The notes below the pieces were generated by a model. That model saw only the letters and a program-made list of their open reading frames with translations, did no database searches and was not told the DNA's origin. From positions 28,632 through 49,544 of the forward strand of contig CAJTTU010000017.1 in assembly GCA_910579325.1 (NCBI GenBank): a stretch of 20,913 nt of DNA, read 5' to 3'. The position numbers and the translations under genes were made by a program. The DNA comes from an uncultured Lachnospiraceae bacterium. GTDB lineage: Bacteria > Bacillota > Clostridia > Lachnospirales > Lachnospiraceae. This document shows, one piece after another, positions 1-7,615 of this stretch; position 1 is the stretch's first letter; each line of letters begins with the position of its first letter.

Positions 1-714
1 TTTTTCTGCGTTTCATACAGGTACTGCATCAACGCCCCGGCCGCGATAACGCCGGTTTCGTAATCCGTAATGCCAAGCCCTTCCAGTTTGCTTACATGAA
101 AATGCTCCCGTAAGATACTCCTGCATCTGTCGTCGTCAAAATAATAATTTTCCAGAGAAGACAGAGCAACGCACAGCCGGTTTTTCAGATCGTCAATGTT
201 GACGCCGCTCATGAAAAACGCTTCGTTGCAAATCAGCTCCGAGGGCATAATCCGGTTCATCTCATCCTGCAACGCGCGCAGATCCCCGACCTCCGTGACA
301 AGAAAATCCCCGGTAGAAATATCCGCCGTGGCAACGCCAAAAGATTTTCCCAGATACACCACACCCATCAGATAATTGTGTTTTCCTTCTTCAAGGGCCT
401 GGCTGTTCAGAATCGTTCCCGGCGTCACCACCCGGATCCTCCATCTGTTCAGCTATGGCCACCTTATAGCCTTTCTGCACCAGCCGGCTTAAATAACTAT
501 CCACCGCGTGATGAGGGACGCCGCACATGGGCGCCCGCTCAGAAAGACCGCATTCTTTTCCGGTCAGCGTAAGTTCCAGTTCTTTTGAGACCGTTACCGC
601 ATCCTCAAAAAACATCTCATAAAAGTCGCCCAGACGATAAAACAAAATACAGTCCGGGTACTGTTCTTTTGTCGCAACATACTGCTGCATCATTGGTGAT
701 AACGTATTAGCCAA
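1..714 (-). pseudogene. mutS: DNA mismatch repair ATPase MutS, 5' part, frameshifted
   Basis: MutS recognises mismatches in newly replicated DNA and recruits MutL. The first 93 or so codons match the MutS N-terminal domain: SPMMQQY at the start, then LGDFYEMFFEDA with the Phe-x-Glu mismatch-contacting motif, GVPHHAVDSYL and AIAEQMEDP. The start is TTG at 714 with AGGAGA (723-728) 8 nt upstream, and it matches the usual family N-terminus. After MEDP the frame meets a stop at 391-393. In a second frame, from 431 down, the protein resumes as VVTPGTILNSQALEEGKHNY and stays open to the window edge. About 13 conserved residues (KxAKGxVKREVxR in relatives) are missing between DP and VVTPGT and one base remains, so about 38 nt appear deleted at position 432/433. 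The gene is also cut by the window edge. It could be a real null allele or a sequencing/assembly error. Confidence 0.88.
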
Positions 715-722
715 AACGATTC

Positions 723-728
723 TCTCCT
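723..728 (-). promoter_or_regulatory. Ribosome binding site for mutS TTG start
   Basis: On the minus strand AGGAGA lies 8 nt before TTG at 714-712. No ATG nearby gives the conserved MutS N-terminus, so this site supports the TTG start. Confidence 0.7.
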
Positions 729-735
729 GCCGTTT

Positions 736-755
736 CGTTTCCGGGCACGGAAACG
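736..755 (-). other. Hairpin between lysozyme-like gene and mutS
   Basis: CGTTTCCG (736-743) and CGGAAACG (748-755) form a perfect 8-bp stem with a 4-nt loop, 7 nt upstream of the mutS ribosome site and 10 nt after the preceding stop codon. It has no T-tract on the minus strand, so a terminator in the transcription direction is unlikely. On the plus strand it is followed by a short pyrimidine run. It could be an RNA processing or stability element between the two genes. Confidence 0.4.
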
Positions 756-765
756 CTTTCTCTTT

Positions 766-1797
766 TTAGGAATCCTGTTTTTCAGAGTCCTGTTCTCCGG
801 TTTCTTTTTTTCCGGATTCCGCTTCTTCATCTTTTTCTTCTCTGGGTTCTATATAAAGATCCAGAGCCACACTCGTCTCAATCCCGTCTACCGTTCCCTC
901 TGCCGTATACTGCCACAACTGAAAATCATAGGGGATGCTGGGAGCGTTTTCTTCCTCGGCATACCACAGGCCATATTCCTTCAACTCCGACAGATTATAC
1001 CGCAAAAGCGCCGTTTTCTTGCTGGCATAGTAAGCAGCCTCATAGCCCTCCGCCTCCACCATCCGGCAGAACACCGCCGCATTTTCCGTCATCGTAGCCG
1101 CGGAAAGCTTTCGCGTCCTGGAACCATTTTCACTGACAATCTCCAGATCATACGCCACCGGCATCGTAATCGGATAACTAGACAGCATCGACAGCACCGT
1201 CTCAGCCTCCCGTTTGGCCTCCTGTACATTGACCGCCTGAGAGAAAAAATACACGCCCACTTCCAATCCAGCTGCCAGAGCGCCGTTGATATTTTCCGTA
1301 AACTGGTCGTCGATCACAATGTTTCCTGTGCCGTAGCCTCTGTATCCCAGACGGATCATGGCGAAATCGATGCCGTCCGCCTTCACCTTCTCCCAGTCGA
1401 TCTCTCCTTGGAAATAGGACACGTCAATGCCCAGTCTGGAACGGAACCCCTCCGTATCATATGATAAGCGTCCGTCATTCTCAGACAACCTGTCCCAGTC
1501 ATATGTATGGGAAACCATATCCGTCATGACAGGAACAGAGATCACGCCCAGAACCGGATCGTCATATTCGATTCGTTCTCCCAAACCCGTCTCTTCATCC
1601 GCAGAGCTTTCTTCCATCTCCTCCTGGGTCACCGGAATCAATGTCTCCATCGCGTCGATCGAAACCTCGCCGTTCTGCCCCGCGCCGTCTTTTCCGAAAT
1701 AGAGAACCAGAACCACGGCCAGCGCCGTTGTCAAAATGGCAATCAGCACCGCCTCAAAAGCCAATATGTTTTTTCTCCCGGTTTTTCGATCATTCAT
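766..1797 (-). CDS. Membrane-anchored GH25 lysozyme-like protein
   Basis: This is a 343-residue predicted cell-surface muramidase of the glycoside hydrolase 25 family, which cleaves the beta-1,4 bond between MurNAc and GlcNAc in peptidoglycan. Residues 11-34 form a single hydrophobic segment after a short basic N-terminus (signal anchor). An acidic linker of about 80 residues follows. The GH25 barrel starts at about 120 with GIDVSYFQGEIDW (Asp125) and contains the family's catalytic DxE in AYDLEIV (Asp217, Glu219), plus FAMIRLGYRGYG. The last 25 residues are a Lys/Glu-rich tail. The ATG at 1797 has AAGGAT 8 nt upstream. It lies 58 bp after the lysA-like gene and 51 bp before mutS, in the same direction, so it may be co-transcribed. 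Physiological role (autolysin, remodelling) is inferred from family only. Confidence 0.85.
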   Translation of the reverse strand: MNDRKTGRKNILAFEAVLIAILTTALAVVLVLYFGKDGAGQNGEVSIDAMETLIPVTQEEMEESSADEETGLGERIEYDDPVLGVISVPVMTDMVSHTYDWDRLSENDGRLSYDTEGFRSRLGIDVSYFQGEIDWEKVKADGIDFAMIRLGYRGYGTGNIVIDDQFTENINGALAAGLEVGVYFFSQAVNVQEAKREAETVLSMLSSYPITMPVAYDLEIVSENGSRTRKLSAATMTENAAVFCRMVEAEGYEAAYYASKKTALLRYNLSELKEYGLWYAEEENAPSIPYDFQLWQYTAEGTVDGIETSVALDLYIEPREEKDEEAESGKKETGEQDSEKQDS

Positions 1798-1855
1798 TTC
1801 GCAAATCCTTATTTTTCATCCATAAGAACGCCCAACGCATCCTGTATGTCTCTTG

Positions 1856-3112
1856 TTATTGAAACAGCGAACAGAAATCAAATGTGGCAAAATAATCTTT
1901 CGGCGTTTCTGCCCGCCGGATCATTTGCACCGTACCGTCCTCTTTTTTCAAAAGCTCCGCGGAACGCAGCTTCCCATTATAATTATATCCCATGGAAAAT
2001 CCGTGCGCGCCGGTATCATGAATATAGAGATAATCTCCAATCTCGATTTCCGGCAGCATCCGGTCAATGGCGAATTTATCGCTGTTTTCACACAGAGCGC
2101 CGGTCACGTCATATTGGTGATCGCAGGGCGCGTCTTCTTTCCCCAGCACTGTAATATGATGGTAAGCGCCGTAAACAGCCGGCCGCATCAGGTTCGCCGC
2201 GCAGGCATCGCAGCCGATATATTCCTTATAAATATGTTTTTGATGAATGGCCCGGGTCACCAGCGCCCCGTAAGGACCCAGCATAAACCGGCCAAGCTCC
2301 GTGTAAATGGCCAGTTCTCCCAGTCCGGCGGGAACCAGTATCTGGTTATAAACCTCCCGTACCCCTTTACCGATCTCATAAATATCGTTTGGCTGCTGAT
2401 CCGGATGATAGGGAATGCCGATGCCCCCTGACAGATTGATAAATTCCACGCTGACGCCTGTTTCTTCCTTCAGCTTCACTGCGATCTCAAACAAAACCTT
2501 AGCCAGCAGCGGATAATATTCATTGGTCACCGTATTGCTGGCCAGAAACGCATGCAGACCGAAATGCTTTACGCCTTTTTCTTTTAATATCCGGAACCCG
2601 TCGAGCAGCTGTTCTGTTGTAAAACCGTATTTCGCATCCCCGGGATTATCCATAATTCCGTTGCTCATCCGGAAAACGCCGCCGGGATTATAACGACAGC
2701 TGATCGTCTCCGGAAGGCCTGCGCAATCCTCAAGAAACCGGATATGGGTAAAATCGTCCAGATTGATCACCGCTCCCAGCTTTCTGGCATAGACAAACTC
2801 CTCTGCCGGCGTGGCGTTGGAGGAAAACATAATATCCTGTCCCCGGATACCAACAGCGTCGGACAACATCAGCTCCGTCATAGAGGAACAGTCGCAGCCG
2901 CAGCCATACTCCTTTAAGATCTGAATCAAAAAAGGATTCGGCGTAGCTTTCACCGCGAAATATTCTTTAAATCCCGGATTCCAGGAAAACGCCTCTTTTA
3001 ACTGCCGTACATTTTCCCGGATTCCCTTCTCATCATAGATATGAAAAGGCGTCGGGTATGTTCTGGTAATTTCCTTTACCTCCTCCAACGTCAGAAAAGG
3101 TTCTTTTTTCAT
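1856..3112 (-). CDS. lysA: Diaminopimelate decarboxylase family protein (group III PLP decarboxylase)
   Basis: This 418-residue enzyme belongs to the alanine-racemase-fold PLP decarboxylases. LysA converts meso-diaminopimelate to L-lysine and CO2. The PLP lysine is in YFAVKATPNP (Lys55). FINLSGGIGIPY is the glycine-rich phosphate-binding loop, YTELGRFM matches the conserved E-x-GR motif, and GALCENSDKF holds the active-site Cys (C-E-x-x-D). The C-terminus has HDTGAHGFSMGYNYNG. The usual HIGSQ segment is replaced by LHAFLASNT, so this is a divergent LysA branch and another decarboxylated amino acid cannot be excluded. GGAGG lies about 10 nt before ATG 3112. It is 88 bp downstream of the aminotransferase gene on the same strand, suggesting a shared transcript. 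Confidence 0.78.
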   Translation of the reverse strand: MKKEPFLTLEEVKEITRTYPTPFHIYDEKGIRENVRQLKEAFSWNPGFKEYFAVKATPNPFLIQILKEYGCGCDCSSMTELMLSDAVGIRGQDIMFSSNATPAEEFVYARKLGAVINLDDFTHIRFLEDCAGLPETISCRYNPGGVFRMSNGIMDNPGDAKYGFTTEQLLDGFRILKEKGVKHFGLHAFLASNTVTNEYYPLLAKVLFEIAVKLKEETGVSVEFINLSGGIGIPYHPDQQPNDIYEIGKGVREVYNQILVPAGLGELAIYTELGRFMLGPYGALVTRAIHQKHIYKEYIGCDACAANLMRPAVYGAYHHITVLGKEDAPCDHQYDVTGALCENSDKFAIDRMLPEIEIGDYLYIHDTGAHGFSMGYNYNGKLRSAELLKKEDGTVQMIRRAETPKDYFATFDFCSLFQ

Positions 3113-3200
3113 CTTGGTTTTTCCTCCAGTGTCTTTTTTCGCCGCTCATCACGGCTGCGTTTTTTCCAGTTTTTATTTTCCGGATACGGTTCTTCCGGTT

Positions 3201-4487
3201 CTATTTTTCCTCCAGCAGCTTCTCTACGGATGCCAGTTTGACGCACAGCGTAAACAGCTGCGCCGCTGTCTTCAGTTCCTCCAGTGTCGGGAAGGAAGGG
3301 GCGATACGAATATTGCTGTCGTGAGGGTCCTTCCCATAGGGATAAGTAGCGCCCGCGCCCGTCATCACCACACCGGCCTCCTTCGCTTTTTGGACAATCG
3401 CCTTCGCGCAGCCATCCATGGAATCGAAGGAAATAAAGTAACCGCCTCTGGGCTTAATCCAGCTTCCGATCTCCAGTCCTCCCAGCTCCTTTTCCAAAAT
3501 ATCTAAAACTGCCTCAAACTTGGGCCGCATAATCGCCGCATGCTTTTTCATATGCGCCGTAATCCCGTCAATATCCTTATAAAACTTCACATGACGCAGC
3601 TGATTCAGCTTGTCATGGCCAATGGTCTGAATGGTCAGCGCTTTCTTGATCTCCTCCATATTATTCGGAGAAGTAGCGATCGCCGCAACGCCGGAACCAG
3701 GGAAACTGATTTTGGAGGTAGAGCTGAATTTGTACACCATATCAGGATTTCCCGCCTTCTCGCATTCCGCCAGAATCTCGATCAGCTGATCCTGCTTGTC
3801 GTCATACAGGTGATGCACCGAATACGCATTGTCCCAGAAAATACGGAAATCCTTCGCGGCAGGCTTTAACCGGGCAAACCGGCGCACCGTCTCATCAGAA
3901 TATGTCAGTCCCTGAGGGTTTGAATATTTCGGAACACACCAGATTCCTTTTATATCCTCATCCTCGCTGACAAGCCGTTCCACCATATCCATATCCGGTC
4001 CGTCCGGCGTCATGGGCACCGTAATCATCTCGATGCCGAAATACTCCGTAATGGCAAAGTGACGGTCATAACCCGGAGCCGGGCACAAAAACTTCACATG
4101 ATCCAGCTTGCACCACGGGGTGTTTCCCATCACGCCATGAGTCATCGCCCGGGACACGGTATCGAACATCACATTCAGACTGGAGTTTCCATATATAATA
4201 ATATTGTCAATCGGCACCTCGATAATAGCCGCCAGAAGCTCCTTTGCTTCTTTAATACCATCCAGGATTCCATAATTTCGGCAATCCACGCCCTGCTCGC
4301 CCTTTAAGTCCATACCACTGTGCAGCACATCCATCATTTCCATGGATAAATCCAGCTGTTCGGCAGACGGTTTTCCTCTGGACATATCCAGTTTCAAACC
4401 CTTTCCCTGATACTCCCTGTATTCCAGTTCCAGTTTTTCTTTCAAACAGAGTAATTCTTCTTTGTTCAGTTCTTTGTACGGTCTCAT
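3201..4487 (-). CDS. Type Ic aspartate aminotransferase-like PLP enzyme
   Basis: This is a 428-residue fold-type I aminotransferase that transfers amino groups between an amino acid (probably aspartate or alanine) and a 2-oxo acid. It resembles the MocR-type aminotransferase domain (aspartate aminotransferase type Ic) without any HTH domain. Visible motifs are SRGKPS near residue 36, YGNSSLNVMFD at 99-109 (cofactor phosphate region), PKYSNPQG at 186-193, IFWDNAYSVHH around 216-226 (the conserved Asp-x-x-Tyr pair) and SSTSKISFPGSG with the PLP lysine Lys259. The C-terminal RIAPSF contains the substrate-carboxylate Arg. The ATG at 4487 has GAAAGGA upstream and a candidate promoter at 4538-4567. 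The pairing with a LysA-family gene suggests an amino acid metabolism unit, but the substrate cannot be told from sequence. Confidence 0.85.
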   Translation of the reverse strand: MRPYKELNKEELLCLKEKLELEYREYQGKGLKLDMSRGKPSAEQLDLSMEMMDVLHSGMDLKGEQGVDCRNYGILDGIKEAKELLAAIIEVPIDNIIIYGNSSLNVMFDTVSRAMTHGVMGNTPWCKLDHVKFLCPAPGYDRHFAITEYFGIEMITVPMTPDGPDMDMVERLVSEDEDIKGIWCVPKYSNPQGLTYSDETVRRFARLKPAAKDFRIFWDNAYSVHHLYDDKQDQLIEILAECEKAGNPDMVYKFSSTSKISFPGSGVAAIATSPNNMEEIKKALTIQTIGHDKLNQLRHVKFYKDIDGITAHMKKHAAIMRPKFEAVLDILEKELGGLEIGSWIKPRGGYFISFDSMDGCAKAIVQKAKEAGVVMTGAGATYPYGKDPHDSNIRIAPSFPTLEELKTAAQLFTLCVKLASVEKLLEEK

Positions 4488-4537
4488 CGCAAGCAGTCCT
4501 TTCTCTCTGGTTTACTATAGCCAATAATTTTCTCCTC

Positions 4538-4567
4538 ATTATAACTCGGCCCGGCCAAAAAACGCAA
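4538..4567 (-). promoter_or_regulatory. Candidate sigma-A promoter for aminotransferase operon
   Basis: On the minus strand a -35-like TTGCGT (4562-4567) and a perfect -10 TATAAT (4538-4543) are separated by 18 nt. The start codon at 4487 is about 45 nt downstream of the expected transcription start. The -35 is imperfect, so the call rests mainly on the -10. Confidence 0.5.
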
Positions 4568-4594
4568 GTGGCAATTTCACGAATGTCGGATACC

Positions 4595-4610
4595 CCGCGG
4601 CCAGCCGCGG
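4595..4610 (-). other. GC-rich hairpin downstream of spoIIM-like gene
   Basis: Two copies of the self-complementary CCGCGG separated by 4 nt form a strong 6-bp hairpin about 20 nt after the stop codon of the SpoIIM-like gene. There is no T-tract on either strand, so it is at best a weak or Rho-assisted terminator, or a pause/stability structure. Confidence 0.35.
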
Positions 4611-4631
4611 AAATAAAATGCTAAATTGAAT

Positions 4632-5192
4632 CTATAGGATGCGGAACAGATATCCCGCCCACTCTAAAACCCAGGGATTTACACAGGCCTCCAGAAACGA
4701 GGCTGTCAGAAACAGCAGGCACAAAGCCAGAAAATAAGGACTCTGACGCAGCAGGCCGGAAGTTTCCTGTTTCATGCCGCGGCAGAAAAAATAAAACAGC
4801 ATCCAGACAGGAATATAGATCAGATTATGGGGAAATCCGGTCGCCAGCGCCATCGGATAGCCGATCACCCCATACAGATAAGTCAATGCTGAGACGGTAT
4901 AAGCCGTAGTCACGCCATAACAGAAAACGGCGCTGTTTAACACAGGCATGGCGAACTGGGTCATGCTTGCCAGCCACAGGGCCAGCGCGATCAGAAAACG
5001 CCGCTGAAAAATATAGCGAAACAAAGGAAAGCCTGAAGATTGTCCCATACGAACCGCATTCATAAAGATCTGGCTGTCCGCCACCAAAGAGGCCTCCTCA
5101 TAACGACTGGCGACATAAAACAAAAACGTCCCCGCAGCCAGCCCGGACAGCCAGAAAAACAAAAAAGGCATCTGTTCTGCTCTTGATCTCAT
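4632..5192 (-). CDS. spoIIM: SpoIIM-family (stage II sporulation protein M-like) membrane protein
   Basis: This 186-residue integral membrane protein has about five hydrophobic segments (roughly 9-26, 68-88, 95-118, 123-142 and 150-170). The features that point to the SpoIIM/DUF95 family are the late FPHNLIYIPVWML segment and the C-terminal SFLEACVNPWVL, like the family's (P/Q)H-x-x-x-E/Y-I-P and E-x-x-x-x-P motifs. SpoIIM with SpoIID and SpoIIP drives septal peptidoglycan hydrolysis during engulfment of the forespore. It lies 52 bp after a NUDIX ADP-ribose pyrophosphatase-like gene, and similar neighbours occur near spoIIM in Bacillus. GGGAGG lies upstream of ATG 5192. The assignment is by motif and size, not by alignment, and a divergent SpoIIM-like protein without sporulation role is possible. 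Confidence 0.65.
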   Translation of the reverse strand: MRSRAEQMPFLFFWLSGLAAGTFLFYVASRYEEASLVADSQIFMNAVRMGQSSGFPLFRYIFQRRFLIALALWLASMTQFAMPVLNSAVFCYGVTTAYTVSALTYLYGVIGYPMALATGFPHNLIYIPVWMLFYFFCRGMKQETSGLLRQSPYFLALCLLFLTASFLEACVNPWVLEWAGYLFRIL

Positions 5193-5244
5193 CGCTGTAA
5201 TCCTCCCTGCTAACAGTATATGCGGCAGAAAGGGAAAACATGTC

Positions 5245-5781
5245 TCAGGAAGCGTATTTCACTTTATAAGCCAGCAGCGCCGCGATGGTTTTTCCGTCAG
5301 TGATCTTCTGACTGTAAATCATATCCAGAAGCTCATCCAATTCACAGGCCTGCACATCCACAAACTCATCTTCATCCAGATGCTGTTTGGACGGAATCAG
5401 ATCCTTTGCCACAAAGATACCGATCAGCTCATTACAGAAAGCGACGGTTGTATTCAACATCAGCAAAGGCTCCAGTGTACCGGCCCGGTATCCTGTCTCT
5501 TCTTCCAGCTCCCGGGCAGCGCATTCGATCTTCGGCTCTCCCACTCTGTCCAGAGAACCCGCCGGAATCTCCAGAGTATAGCGTTCAAGGGCGTTCCGGT
5601 ACTGACGCACCATCAGAATCTTTCCCTCATCCGTCACAGCTACTACGGCGGCAGCTCCCTTATGCTCGATATAATCCCACTGGGCCGTATGCCCGTTAGA
5701 AAATGCCATCGTATCCGTATAAAAATCCACCACCGCACCTTTATAAATCAATTCCCGGTTTACTCGCTTCACTTCATCCAT
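5245..5781 (-). CDS. NUDIX hydrolase, ADP-ribose pyrophosphatase-like
   Basis: This protein of 178 residues is predicted to hydrolyse nucleoside diphosphate-linked substrates such as ADP-ribose to AMP and ribose phosphate. The Nudix box is visible in EIPAGSLDRVGEPK followed by RELEEETGY; the REUxEExGU part is intact, while the segment between Gly and the first Glu is one residue longer than the strict consensus. VRQYRNAL and LEIPAGS are typical of the ADPRase group. An in-frame ATG exists farther upstream at 5898, but it lies inside the terminator hairpin of rny and adds 39 unconserved residues. I choose ATG 5781, which has AAGGAG about 11 nt upstream and gives the normal family length. The spoIIM-like gene follows after 52 bp. 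Confidence 0.82.
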   Translation of the reverse strand: MDEVKRVNRELIYKGAVVDFYTDTMAFSNGHTAQWDYIEHKGAAAVVAVTDEGKILMVRQYRNALERYTLEIPAGSLDRVGEPKIECAARELEEETGYRAGTLEPLLMLNTTVAFCNELIGIFVAKDLIPSKQHLDEDEFVDVQACELDELLDMIYSQKITDGKTIAALLAYKVKYAS

Positions 5782-5869
5782 AAAACCATCCACTCCTTCA
5801 TATCCTTTGACAACTCCCCTATAAAATTCTGTCTGGTTTGTTGTTTTTTTGAGAACTTTCCCACTGATG

Positions 5870-5901
5870 TTAAAAAGACATGCCTGATAAACAGACATGT
5901 C
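5870..5901 (-). terminator. Rho-independent terminator after rny
   Basis: In the minus-strand sense GACATGTCTG and CAGGCATGTC form a 10-bp stem (one G-U pair) around a TTTAT loop, followed directly by TTTTTAA. It starts 18 nt after the rny stop codon. It also argues against the longer start of the NUDIX gene, whose alternative ATG lies in the stem. Confidence 0.85.
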
Positions 5902-5919
5902 CTTTATAATTAACAGATT

Positions 5920-7467
5920 TTACTTCGCGTAATCTGTAACTCTCGACTCACGAATTACATTTACCTTTATCTGTCCTGGGTATTCTAATTCTGATTCGAT
6001 TTGTTTTGAAATATTTCTCGCCAGCAATACCATCTCGTCATCGCTGACCTGTTCAGGAACTACCATCACACGTACTTCTCTGCCTGCCTGAACAGCAAAG
6101 GACTTGTCCACTCCCTTAAAGGAGTTTGTAATATCTTCTAATTGCTGCAATCTGTTGGTATATGTTTCTAATGTTTCTCTTCTTGCGCCAGGACGGGCTG
6201 CCGAAATCGTATCCGCCGCCTGTACAATGCACGCGATCAGGGATGTAGGTTCCGCATCGCCATGATGGGATTCCACTGCGTTGACGACCACCGCCGATTC
6301 CTTATACTTCTTGCACAGCTCCACACCCAGCTGGATATGGGAGCCCTCCATCTCATGGTCCACTGCCTTGCCGATATCATGCAGCAGGCCGGCACGCTTT
6401 GCCAGACGAACATCCAGGCCGATCTCGCCGGCCAGCAGTCCCGCCAGATGCGCTACCTCGATGGAATGCTTCAATGCGTTCTGACCATAACTGGTACGGT
6501 AACGCATCTTTCCCAATAATCTGATCAGTTCGGGATGAATCCCATGAAGTCCCACCTCAAGGGTCGCCGCCTCACCTTCTTCACGAATGATGGATTCCAC
6601 TTCCTTCTGTGCCTTTTCCACCATCTCCTCGATTCTGGCCGGATGAATCCGTCCGTCCACAATCAGCTTCTCCAATGCGATGCGGGCAACTTCCCTGCGG
6701 ATCGGATCAAAAGCAGATAAAACCACAGCTTCCGGCGTATCGTCAATAATCAGATCCACGCCTGTCAGCGTCTCCAGCGTGCGGATATTCCGGCCTTCTC
6801 GTCCGATGATCCGCCCTTTCATCTCATCGTTTGGAAGCTGGACCACGGAGATCGTCGTCTCGGACACATGGTCCGCAGCGCACTTCTGTATCGCTGTCAC
6901 CACATAATCCTTCGCTTTTTTCTCCGCTTCCTCTTTGGCCCTGCATTCCAGCTCTTTGATCATTTTCGCAGTGTCATGTTTTACATCTTCTTCAACAGTT
7001 TTTAAAAGATATTCCTTTGCCTGTTCGGAGGTTAATCCGGAAATACGTTCCAGTTCCTGTTCCTGTTTTTCAAGAAGCTCGTCAACTTCCTGGCTTCTCT
7101 TGTTCAATGAATCTTCTTTTGCTGTTAACCCGGCCTCGCGTTTTTCAAGAGCATCAGCCTTTTTGTCCAGGTTCTCTTCTTTGTTCAAAACCCGTCGCTC
7201 GTATCGCTGCAGCTCATTTCTGCGCTCTTTGGTCTCTTTCTCCAGCTCGTTCTTGGTCTTCAAAGATTCTTCTTTGGCTTCCAAAAGGGCTTCGCGCTTT
7301 TTTGTCTCGGCGACCTTCAATGCTTCATCTATTATCTCTCTTGATTTTTCTTCCGCACTGCCGATTTTGTCTTCATAGACTTTTTTCCGGTAAGCCGCGG
7401 CGACAAACCAAGTAATAGGTGCTACAACACAGAGTGTGATTAACACAGCAATGATATAACTACCCAT
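5920..7467 (-). CDS. rny: Ribonuclease Y
   Basis: This 515-residue membrane-tethered endoribonuclease initiates mRNA turnover in Gram-positive bacteria. The order of parts is diagnostic: an N-terminal transmembrane helix (about 4-25), a long Glu/Lys-rich coiled coil (about 30-190), a KH RNA-binding domain with GRIIGREGRNIRTLE, then an HD domain with HSIEVAHLAGLLAGE and LLHDIGKAVDHE, and VVNAVESHHGD. Length matches the family (about 520). Its ATG at 7467 follows AGGAGG by 13 nt, in a short self-complementary stretch. It lies 148 bp downstream of recA and has its own consensus-like promoter at 7522-7550. No recX lies between recA and rny, unlike some Firmicutes. Confidence 0.96.
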   Translation of the reverse strand: MGSYIIAVLITLCVVAPITWFVAAAYRKKVYEDKIGSAEEKSREIIDEALKVAETKKREALLEAKEESLKTKNELEKETKERRNELQRYERRVLNKEENLDKKADALEKREAGLTAKEDSLNKRSQEVDELLEKQEQELERISGLTSEQAKEYLLKTVEEDVKHDTAKMIKELECRAKEEAEKKAKDYVVTAIQKCAADHVSETTISVVQLPNDEMKGRIIGREGRNIRTLETLTGVDLIIDDTPEAVVLSAFDPIRREVARIALEKLIVDGRIHPARIEEMVEKAQKEVESIIREEGEAATLEVGLHGIHPELIRLLGKMRYRTSYGQNALKHSIEVAHLAGLLAGEIGLDVRLAKRAGLLHDIGKAVDHEMEGSHIQLGVELCKKYKESAVVVNAVESHHGDAEPTSLIACIVQAADTISAARPGARRETLETYTNRLQQLEDITNSFKGVDKSFAVQAGREVRVMVVPEQVSDDEMVLLARNISKQIESELEYPGQIKVNVIRESRVTDYAK

Positions 7468-7521
7468 CGATCCAGGAGCACCTCCTTATTTAGTTTTCAT
7501 TGTACAAAATACAATACCTAA

Positions 7522-7550
7522 ATTTTAAACTGTTTTTCGCCGCATGTCAA
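7522..7550 (-). promoter_or_regulatory. rny: Sigma-A promoter for rny
   Basis: On the minus strand TTGACA (7545-7550) and TAAAAT (7522-7527) are separated by 17 nt. The -35 is perfect and the -10 has one mismatch. The expected start near 7515 leaves a leader of about 48 nt before rny, so rny need not depend on recA transcription. Confidence 0.78.
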
Positions 7551-7615
7551 GTGTATTGGTGGTTTGTAACATTATTTTGTGAATATTAAAACAATTTACA
7601 CAACAGCTTGTATGT

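Noticed and set aside
5782..5898. Longer NUDIX protein starting at ATG 5898
   Set aside because: That ATG lies inside the rny terminator stem, the extra 39 residues do not look like the family, and a ribosome site precedes ATG 5781.
6935..7378. Ser/Phe-rich plus-strand open frame opposite rny
   Set aside because: Low-complexity mirror of the Glu/Lys-rich coiled coil of RNase Y.
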